From contig OZ012689.1 of assembly GCA_963942565.1 (NCBI GenBank), forward strand, positions 27,410,233 to 27,474,232: DNA of 64,000 bases. Direction: 5' to 3'. The notes under the pieces are model-generated. The model saw only the letters and a program-made list of their open reading frames with translations. It did no database searches and had not been told where the DNA came from. Position numbers and translations under genes: made by a program. How positions within the stretch are numbered: position 1 is the first letter of the stretch; every line of letters begins with the position of its first letter. The stretch comes from Maea johnstoni. Lineage: Eukaryota > Annelida > Polychaeta > Spionida > Magelonidae. This document shows positions 55,372-64,000 of this stretch, one piece after another.

Positions 55372-55720
55372 AGGGAGTGAGTGAGTGAGTGAGTGAATGA
55401 GGATTTAAAGTCACATCGACACACAAAAAGACTACACTGTACTTGGTGCAATGAAATGTTACCAAAAGGGGTCCTTTGTCTTTATTGAAGAACAATGACA
55501 AACGTTTATGATTCTATGTGAAAGAAGAGAAAGAGGGAGAGTAAGAGCAGAACCTTCAGATCCAAAGATGACCAACGGATCTTTCAGATGCATTACATCC
55601 ATAGACAGATACACACACCCCCCTTAACTGGGCGATTAGGGTGCCACGTAAGGTGCACTCCACTGAGCAAGACAATTGGCTGTGCCCCCTGCAGGGTTCC
55701 AAGTATGTATAGCCATAATA
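55372..55720. repeat. GAGT microsatellite with adjoining repeat-like DNA
   Basis: (GTGA)n at 55374-55401 leads into AGGATTTAAAGTCACATCGA and a stretch ending GTGCCCCCTGCAGG. A GAGT run joined to such a body resembles a dispersed element with a microsatellite end; no second copy is present here, so it stays unproven. Confidence 0.4.
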
Positions 55721-56374
55721 TATTTCTAAATGCACCTTTCGATTTTGGATGTTGGACAGGATGTTGATAGGTAGTCCTATAACACCACTGCCTCAGGTTT
55801 GAACTATTAAAGCAAATACTTCATCTTAGTACATTTCAAATGTTTCCCGGTTTGCTTGGTGTATACTTAATCTTCTTGAATTCTTCAAAAATGTGAGGAA
55901 ACACGTCCACGTGTTTATGGGATGAAGGTATATCTATACCTGCAGTAACAACTAAACAATCTATGTAATGAACAACGTTTCTAAATACTTCACTTTGATT
56001 AAATAAGCCCGATGCAATTAGTTCGCTTAAAATAAAAGCATGCATTAATGTAGGTCTTATTTATAGGCGCATTTCATTTTTTGTTGAATGAAAGACTTAG
56101 AGTGGGATAAATCACTCGATTCAATTGTAGTGTGGTTTGCATTTTTAATACATAGCGGTATTTCATTAAGCACTATCTTACGTTCTCAGGCATCTTTCAG
56201 ACCTACACAAAACCCAGTTTATCGTGAAAAGCGCACAACCTAATAAGTAGCGTATATACCATGGTATAGAGTAAGGTCATTCAGTTTATTTCGGGCATGT
56301 GCAGTTTACTAATTGGAGTCAGGAAAGGTCCTATAGGCTTGTGCTGTGAGATTCCAGCTTACCTGGAGCAGATA
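55721..56374. other. unassigned intergenic DNA
   Basis: No gene or repeat recognised. Confidence 0.4.
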
Positions 56375-56583
56375 CTGTAAATCACTTAGATATGGCATGA
56401 ACATTTAATAGCGCAATCACGATACTGCCGTGAATAGCGTGATCTAAGTATAGCGGTGAACGGGAACATCAGCAGCAAGTTCAATTAAGAATTAAATAAA
56501 GACGAGAATTTTACAATAGCGCATATGGCCATAGCGCTATTATCGCTATATTATTGTTCCCGCTATACTTAAGTGATTTACAG
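56375..56583. mobile_element. mariner-type MITE
   Basis: Ends CTGTAAATCACTTAGATAT and its inverse (ATACTTAAGTGATTTACAG) are bordered by TA at 56373-56374 and 56584-56585. Inner ATAGCG/CGCTAT words are inverted. It is 209 bp. A TA duplication with short inverted ends points to Tc1/mariner-type mobilisation. Confidence 0.82.
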
Positions 56584-56585
56584 TA

Positions 56586-57050
56586 TATGGAAACAGCAGA
56601 AGACAAGAGAGGACACGAACTCTCCTACATAACAGTCTTCGTACACTTATGTATGAACACAACACTTCTAAGAAGGGTAATCGATATTGCACAAATTACC
56701 CATATGTGTTAGATATTAGCAATGTCATATCTAAACGAATTCAGCCATCACCTATTCAATTGATTAGAAATACAATACTCATCGTATTCAGCACATGAAA
56801 GTTCACCCTTGTTTAGTTGTACAACCATGATGGACCGGCCTGGGCATGTGAGAAAGTTGCCAGTGACTTGGGGTTATGCGGTGGTTTTCGCCGGGTTCTC
56901 CGGTTTCCTCCACTACTTACAATTGGCTAGTCACGAATTAGCCACAATTGGCATAAATGTGACGAAAAACGAAATTCTAAATCCAAATCCAAACACCCAT
57001 GATGGAATAAAAACTGAATGTCATTGCTAAATAGATTGGAAACAGGTGAT
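56586..57050. other. unassigned intergenic DNA
   Basis: No gene recognised. Confidence 0.4.
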
Positions 57051-57403
57051 AATGTGAGTCGAATGCAGTGCATTCAGCGGCATTGGGCGGGGGGCCGGTG
57101 GACGACTCATGCCGCCGACCAATCAGCGCGGCCCGCAGAGTGCAGAGCTCGGCCTGGGGCTTGATTGACAGGGTCTCAGCCAATCGGGGTCTAGCTCGCG
57201 CACGGCACGCGGCCTGGGGATTCCCTTGCACACGCATACCACATGTGGCGTCAGTTTACTTAAGCAATTAGAGGCTAATAGACATCCACTCGAGTCAACC
57301 ACGAAGGGGAAAGTTTTGGCATTTCGGATGGTTTGCAGATAAAAAGAGGGATAAAAAGACGAGAATAATGCCGCATACGTAAAATTGCAAGAAATGTCAT
57401 ACA

Positions 57404-58384
57404 GTGCATTCCCCTCCCACGGGCAAACAGTGCCAGAAAGCGCAGGCGGCGGCGCATGAGGAGGCAGAAGGGGACAGTATGGCCACGGTATTGGCAGCGA
57501 TAATGGAGTTAAAAGCTCATGTGACGAGTATAGATGATAAAGTACAGCAAATGGACGATGAACGACGAGCGGAGCGGGCGGTGGCGGAGTCAGTGGAAGA
57601 ACAGACGGATTATCAGGGAAATCAACAGCAGGAGGAGGAGGAAGCGACGGAGGATGAAGCTACGCCGAATTCGTTGAGAAGGGACATGCGGCTAATGGCC
57701 GGAGCAGCAGAAAAACTCAGCAGATTAAGCACGGATGATAGCGATGGAGAGGAGGAGGGGACAGTGAGGAGGTCTCGGAAGAAAGGTAGGAAATCGGGTT
57801 CCTTAAGGTTAGCATCGGACGTGGTACGTCAGCAGATCGATTGGCCACATCTCTATATAAGAAGGCTGGTAGAAGGCAGACGGAAGCCGGTGGCATTCAG
57901 TGACATTCGCCTAGAGGAGTTTGCTCTGGGATATCTAGTCACGCTAGAGGCTCCGGGGTGCAAGATGGACTATAAACGTATGATTGATCTGCTAAAGATG
58001 GTGCTTCAGGACACCATGGATTTTTCATGGGCAAACGCGGTAGGTTTCTATGAACAAGTGGCGCTCGAGGTGGAGGAAGGGACAATGAAATGGGAAGACA
58101 CCGAAAAAATCAAAGATATGCGGGTCACGCATTCTGGGACAGTGCTTCCGCAGAAGAAAGAACAGAAAGAGACAGTGAAGGTGGGGGCCAGGTCTAACCA
58201 ACAGTCAAACAGATGCTGCGCTCTATACCAAAAACGGGCGTGCGAGCACCAGAGAGACCATCCCCCATTTTTACACGCGTTTAGTTACTGTTATAGAACA
58301 TGTAACGCGGTGTTCAGACACACAGAGGGAGAATGTCAGCAAAAAATTGCCGATGAGGCAAAAAACGGGAAGAGGAGGGAGTAA
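57404..58384 (+). mobile_element. gag-like region of the DIRS/Ngaro fossil
   Basis: Has an acidic, Glu-rich N-terminal part, a central helical domain (about 57830-58130) and a Cys/His-rich C-terminal segment, as in the gag regions of DIRS/Ngaro elements, where it is thought to bind RNA. Confidence 0.75.
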
Positions 58385-58386
58385 AA

Positions 58387-60360
58387 ATGCTCCCTCCAGT
58401 TAACAGGTGCGGCGAAAAGCAGGCAGGGGAAGCATGGGAGTCTGGAGGACGTTCGGGGTCGGCGGAGATACTTTGTGGCGGTGAGGGCCACCAGGGGGAC
58501 AGTGATACAATGTTGGGCGGAGAGGTCGAGGACGGGCGAAGGTCGGAGGGGCAGGAGAGTGCACTAGGACAGCAGGTCACCCAGATGGAGGAAAGTAGGA
58601 CGGGGAGGAACGACGGTGCAGTGCGGGAAAACAACGGTGGCAGCGATGACAGCGGGGTGGTGCAGTGGGGTGATGGTGTCTGGTTCACCCCTCTCACAGC
58701 AGAGCTCATGGATATATATCAACGTGTGTGCGTTGGCGGGGGCTACAACTTTCAGGGGGCCAAGAAAAGGGTCCCAAGCGTACTACGCATAGAAGAATGG
58801 AAGCGACATTTAGAGGGTTAGCATGATAAACATCTCGTGGAGTATCTGGCCTACGGATGGCCGATAAATTTTAGCAGGGAAACGATCCTGCAATCTATGC
58901 TGGAGAATCACCTGTCGGCGACACAGCATGGTAAGCATGTGCAGTTTTACATCGATACCGAATTGCTTTACGGGGCACTGTGGGGTCCATTCGAACGCCC
59001 ACCAGTGGGCATCATGCACGTTAGCCCTCTGATGACGAGGGAGAAGCGAGACTCAATGAATAGGAGGGTGATAATGGATTTGTCGTGGCCGGCGGGGGCG
59101 GCCATCAATGAGGGAGTGGACGAGGATTGGTACATCGATGGGCCAGCAAGGATTTCGCTGCCCACGGTGGATTATCTCGAACAACGTATACTACAATTGG
59201 GCCCCGGGGCCTATATGTACAAGACGGATCTGGCCCGTGGCTTTCGGCAGCTGCGGGTCGATCCGAACGATTGGCCCCTTCTGGGTCTACAGCACGAGGG
59301 CAAGCTGTATATGGACATATGCCCACCCTTCGGGCTGCGGTCAGCAGCCATGTGTATGCAGAGGACAACGGAAGCCATCAGTCATATACACGCGAAGGTA
59401 GGCTATTATTCAAGGCCCTATTTGGACGATTTTGGGGGGGCAGAGGCATCGGAGGACACGGCAAAGGCAGCTCTGGGGGCTCTGCAGGGTATCATGGCTG
59501 ACTTGGGGGTGGAGGAAGCCGCGCATAAAGTGTGTCAACCGAGTCAGTGCATGGTATGGCTAGGGATTCTGTTTGACACTAAGGAAATGACTATGCAGAT
59601 CCCCCCGGCGAAGCTACAGGAAGTGATGGAACTGGTGAAGCAATGGACAGGTAGGCAGCGGGCATCGCGCAAGGACATGCAAAGCCTGTTGGGTTTACTG
59701 CAATTTGTTGCTAGTGTGGCCCCGCCGGTTCGGGTCTTCACGAATAGAATTTTGCAGGACCTACGGGAGGCCCCGAGGAGAGGGACAGAGACGTTGTCGT
59801 TAGGCTTTAAGCAGGACTTGAAGTTTTTCGAAACACTACTACCACATTTCAATAGTATTAAGATCATGGACAAGCGAACAATAGAGTGCCAGGAGACACT
59901 CGAACTTGATGCCTGTTTGACGGGATGTGGGGCCATTATCGGTACTCAGTACTATGCTGAGGAGTTCCCAAAAGGGGTACTCGAACAGGGACATGAGATA
60001 GCACATCTCGAGTTGTTGAACATTGTTGTGGCTGTGAAGGTGTGGGCTAGTCAGTGGTCAGGTCAGAGGGTGCGTATTCAGTGTGATAATACTAATGCAT
60101 GCTTAGCGATTCAGTCAGGCAGGTCGAGAGATGTGTACATGCAGAGTTGTGTCAGGGAGTTGTTTTTGTGGTGTGTGTGGTATGATATAGAGTTGGTGGC
60201 AACACATTGTCCGGGGATCGAGATGGTGAGAGCAGACGCGCTCTCGAGGGCACACAAGAGTGAGAGGATGAGGAGGTGGGTAGAGAATGACAGAGTGATC
60301 GGTAGAGCCAGAAGGGTGAGAGTGAAGTCGGAGTTGTTTGAGGTGACCAATGATATGTGA
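58387..60360 (+). mobile_element. reverse transcriptase/RNase H region of the fossil
   Basis: Contains YKTDLARGFRQL, the catalytic YLDDFGG, a connection region, and an RNase H part with LDACLTGCGA, HLELLNIVVA and CDNTNACLA. These are the reverse transcriptase and RNase H signatures of the DIRS group. The segment before the polymerase core is Gly/Glu-rich. Confidence 0.9.
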
Positions 60361-60419
60361 AGCGAGTAGGTTGGTGTGAATAAAGGGGTGGTAAGTAGAG
60401 AACAAGACGATGGTTCAGC

Positions 60420-61370
60420 ATGTTGGGTAATCCATACCTTAAATTTATTTCAGACGGAGACAGCTTGATGAAGGCGGCGAGGGGCAGAATGCGGCAGGCC
60501 TTCCGGCCCAGCACCCGAGCTAACCAGAAGTCCCATATTTTGCTTTTTGTCGCTTTTGCGCTGCATTTTGGCTTGCAGGACTTCCCGGCAGCGGTGGGCA
60601 TGCTGATGGCATTTGGAGAATATTTGTTGAGGTCGTTTAGGGCGCCGGGGTTGGTCACAAACGTGCTGGCCTCCATCAGGGGTTTTCACCTATTACGGGG
60701 TTTTTCCACTGTGGGCTGCGATGACTTCAGATTGGCATTGTTTAAAAGGGCTCTGCCACTCACGGTCAGAAATGCCCCTGCGCCACCAGCTAGCCTGGGC
60801 TTGCTGGAGCGGCTGTGTGCGAGGGCACAGCGCTGTGGGCCGTTGGGGTTGGTTTTCGCGACTTTTCTTTCAGTGCTGTTTTTCTCGTTGGCAAGAGCGT
60901 CTTCACTCTTGCCACTGGCCAACAGCGGGTTTGATGCTTCTAGATGGCCAACCTGGGGGGACGTGAGGGACCGGGAGGGGGCGCTGCTGCTGCAACTCAA
61001 GTGGGGCAAGAACCGACAGAACCTGGCAGAGGCGTTTTGGGTGCCTCTAGGTAAGTTGAGGGAGTCGGCGGCCTGCCCAGTGGTAAATCTGGGTAGGCTG
61101 CGAGCACTCTGGGGGAGCTGCGCGTGAAACTTGCCACTTTTCGCCTGGCCACGGGGCGGGGACGACACGGCCAGGGTCGGGGGGGGGGGGGGGGGGGGGG
61201 TCAGGGCAAGGCATTTCTTTACATTCTTTCAGGAGGGGAGCAGCAACTCTGGCCTTCACGAATGGGGCAGAGCTCGCAGACGTGCGTCAACTTGGGGGTT
61301 GGAAGAGTGACGCGGTTAATTGCTATATTCCCGCACTGGAGGCAAGGAAGAGGGCAGCCTCACATCTAAC
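60420..61370 (+). mobile_element. tyrosine recombinase region of the fossil
   Basis: Resembles the phage-integrase-like recombinases of DIRS/Ngaro elements: an N-terminal SAM-like helical domain (RPSTRANQKSHILLF) and a catalytic domain with a LARASSLLPL-type segment around the first Arg and LGGWKSDAVNCYI near the end. This enzyme class inserts the element's circular DNA without a target duplication. Confidence 0.8.
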
Positions 61371-61730
61371 TTTGTAATTAATTCTCTGAGTTCAAATTTT
61401 GGCGTTTTCAACACTTTCCACTGTGAGGGGTAGCGTGTCACTCAGTGGATACTTTGTTGCAGGGTGTATGTTCTGAGTTTGTGTAGGAGTGTGAGCGGGT
61501 TGATACTTTGTAGCAAGCAGGTGAAGAGGGTTTTTGATACTTTGTAACAGATGGATAGCGGCTTTGCACAGGACAAACAGTGCATGTATTGTTACTTTGT
61601 AATTAACATGGTCAGAGTTGGAGTAAAGTGGGCTCTTGACCACTATGGTAGTTAAGTTTAAGTCTAAGGTACAGTTTTCCGAAAAGTTTGTTCGTCTCGA
61701 AAAGTTACTTTGTTTATCGATACAATGTTG

Positions 61731-63589
61731 CAATGTACATATCTGTAAATACGTTTATTATAACTGTACGCATCCGCAGCCGTTTTCCCGAGTCGTTCAT
61801 CCGCCCCACTAGTAATGCTGTTCTTGTTCTTACATAGAAAAATAGGTTGTTGCTAATCTTTTATTTATGTATCTAAACAGAGATCCCATGTTAAAAAACA
61901 GCATTGGATTGAAATACCTAGCTCATGCAATATATGATAGGTTATATCCATGAATAAAAGACACATTACAACTTACTAACCGTCATTAATCATGATAAGG
62001 TTAAAGGTTCAAAGAGAGAAGTTATTTTTTAAATCTAAATTTCACTTAATTTTGATCCTGTAAAAGATGCGTGATGTGCAATTATTATCAAATACTAGTA
62101 CGTCGTCACTGAGTTTTGGTATATTGATAGCCAAATTGCCGACATCAAGAAACACTGAAAATATGCACACAGAAATGATATCAGGTATACTAAGAGTCTT
62201 TTTTAAGTGTCCTCAGATTCTTGTTCATGAAAAGTCCAAGATATTCCCTTTTGTATCAAATTAATTCCAAAGTTAAACGTGACGCATTGTCACTAGAATG
62301 GACAACGTTGAGACAACTATAGTCCAGTACTTGATTGCCATTTGGGAGCCAGCGTTGAGGGAACTACATTCCTGAGAGCCTGTTGAATTCCTTGTTACAT
62401 TCATTGCTGGAAGAATATAACGGTCCTGGAAATACATAAGGAGCCTTTGTTATTATAAGAAAAAAAGTACGTACATATACATGGAAAGGTACGTACATAT
62501 ACACGCAAAGGGGGATCGATTAACTCTTTATTTAATCAATCACTTGCATAACATATCTATAAATTCATACACACTCTGATTGGCCAGCTTCAAAGGCAAT
62601 TGTTTCATTATGTAACATAAATCACGCTAATCTCTTCTCATGATTCATCCATGTACTTATTTATAATAGATAGGGGGAAACGTCTGATATCAAGTCGGTG
62701 TCAACACGTACATACAAAGAAGGTAACTTATATAAAGTATTGTTAGGAAGAATCATTTAATCAATTTCTCATATTTGGGAAAATAAAAACACAGCTGTGG
62801 AGACACGTCAAGAAGCACTATTTTTAAAAATTATCTTTGCTGACCTAGAAATTAAAGTTAATGCCATTTAATGTTTAAATATTCCCACATGTCTTCTACC
62901 CCTACTTTACAATGCAATAATAATGAGTGAGGGCTTGCCATGAAGGGGTAAATTGAATGACTGCAGTCACACAAAAGCCATTTAGTGTCAAGAAATGCAT
63001 AAAAGAGGGTCCATTGCTATTGTAGAAAGCATTAACAAAGTAATAGATAGATAAAAATGCTCACATAGTAATGATCAGTACCAGATGATAAATATTTCGC
63101 GTATGGTTTTAAAAGAACCAATTTATATCCTTGCTAAAACACTCTTTTTATGACGAATGATCATAAAACATCCCGGCCACAAGTCCAGCTGAGGATGAAT
63201 TGCATGTTTCATCCCAATGGGACTACCATATATTTCTCCGCCATATGGAACACAATCTAAAAAACTTGACAAAGTGGATTTACTTGCAACAATTAAAAAA
63301 AAATGACTTCTTCGAAAGCACTTTTCAACAACTCATATAGACTAAAAAGCTAAAGAAGGATAGGTTAAGATTTCCAGCACAGGTTAAAACTTCCATTGCT
63401 AAGATACTCTCACACATTCACACATCCAAACAAAATGTGGAACAGCTCAAATTCATGTTCTTCTCCCCCCTTTTGTGATGATACTGGTCACACTGTTTTG
63501 GTCTTAGTCTACATTCTGCTTTGTACACATTTAAATGAGAATCCAAAAACAAGAATGAGCAAGAATAAGAATGCAATAAGAATATTAGT
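61731..63589. other. unassigned intergenic DNA
   Basis: AT-rich, no gene, RNA gene or clear repeat recognised. A short direct repeat GTACGTACATATACA lies at about 62467-62502. Confidence 0.45.
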
Positions 63590-64000
63590 TTAGCCTGTCT
63601 CACACAGAGGCCGAAGAGAAAATGTTTTTACGCGGAGTGGCCAAATTCCACTTCGTGTTCAGTTCGGCGAAAAAATGGAGTTTTCGAAGGCAATCAACCA
63701 TACCTAACGAATCCAACAGGTACACAACACAAACTAAACATGCAGATATAAGATCAAACCAGGTAGATAAAACAACGTCTATGTGAAGTGTACATGACCT
63801 CTGCTGAAGCTAACAAGAATGCAAAAACACCAAACACGACTAAACAAGCAAAGAATGTGATGGTAATGTGAAGTCTTCGCGCTACTTCGTGTTCTCTTCA
63901 CGGTCACTTCATGGTCAATCGTGTTCAAAATTTGTTCACGAAGTCAACATGAAGGTCTGCGAAGTGAACCAGTAGTACCGCGAAGTTAGAACTTGGTGAA
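63590..64000. mobile_element. second CTCACACA-end MITE, cut by the window edge
   Basis: Starts AGCCTGTCTCACACAGAGGC and carries CACTTCGTGTTC, GAAGTCAACA and CGAAGT words as in 54707-55026. The right end is not in the window. Confidence 0.65.

Larger units (their letters stand above)
57050..61730 (+). mobile_element. DIRS/Ngaro-type tyrosine-recombinase retrotransposon (fossil)
   Basis: A GC-richer block about 4.7 kb long with, in order, a gag-like region, reverse transcriptase plus RNase H, and a tyrosine recombinase. This order, with no DDE integrase or protease and no methyltransferase seen, fits the DIRS/Ngaro group. Long reading frames and little decay suggest a recent insertion; it looks nearly whole, with a small number of breaks (about two). 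The exact ends are uncertain: terminal repeats were not resolved. The left edge is put at the start of the GC-rich, CCAAT-containing leader (about 57050). The right edge is put after repeated TACTTTGTA words (61450-61710). Confidence 0.85.

Noticed and set aside
57068-57271. A separate small gene in the GC-rich leader before the retrotransposon
   Set aside because: The composition and position fit the element's own leader or terminal repeat, and the translation has no domain.

Overview
The window is AT-rich draft-assembly DNA (one run of 200 Ns at 41301-41500) from an animal, most likely a marine invertebrate. The signs are a metazoan nuclear-receptor exon, spliced genes with GT-AG junctions, a tRNA-derived SINE, a CR1/L2-type LINE tail, many short hAT, piggyBac and mariner-type elements, and a DIRS/Ngaro-type retrotransposon. 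I cannot fix the phylum from sequence alone; a lancelet, hemichordate, echinoderm, mollusc or brachiopod would all fit.

Layout. 1-24.8 kb holds no convincing host gene. It is a graveyard of small DNA transposons, minisatellites and unassigned AT-rich DNA. At 24.9-25.2 kb a minus-strand first coding exon encodes a signal peptide and a stretch resembling the N-terminus of SID1-like (SIDT) transmembrane proteins. At 26.9-27.9 kb lie giant CT and TA microsatellites around a small hAT-type element. At 29.05-29.72 kb a plus-strand exon carries a Ser/Thr-rich N-terminus and a complete nuclear-receptor DNA-binding domain. Its downstream intron is filled by a nested inverted-repeat element (29.73-32.75 kb). 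At 33.2-33.9 kb a THAP zinc-finger relic is split by a hAT MITE. 34.7-42.8 kb is repeats, microsatellites and the assembly gap.

The main gene spans 42.88-53.65 kb on the plus strand. It is a spliced thermolysin-family (M4) metalloprotease. At least five exons join with matching phases and give 767 residues: propeptide, HEVSH catalytic domain, two beta-rich PPC-like domains, a Pro/Thr mucin-like linker, and an acidic plus Ser-Gly tail. A possible 153-bp cassette exon lies before the last exon. Its 5.7-kb first visible intron contains a 226-bp CTA-type array and a near-perfect 2.9-kb palindrome with arms of about 1.34 kb.

54-57 kb is intergenic with further MITEs. 57.05-61.7 kb is a tyrosine-recombinase retrotransposon fossil with gag, RT/RNase H and recombinase parts. 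The rest, to 64 kb, is intergenic and ends inside another MITE copy.

The observations most worth following up are the intron-bearing animal M4 protease with a proteoglycan-like tail, the young giant palindrome studded with AGGTCA half-sites in the same window as an EGCKG-type nuclear receptor, the element carrying about a dozen copies of a GTCCCGTTCGCACCC-type motif, and the repeated sandwiching of MITEs between very long TA tracts.
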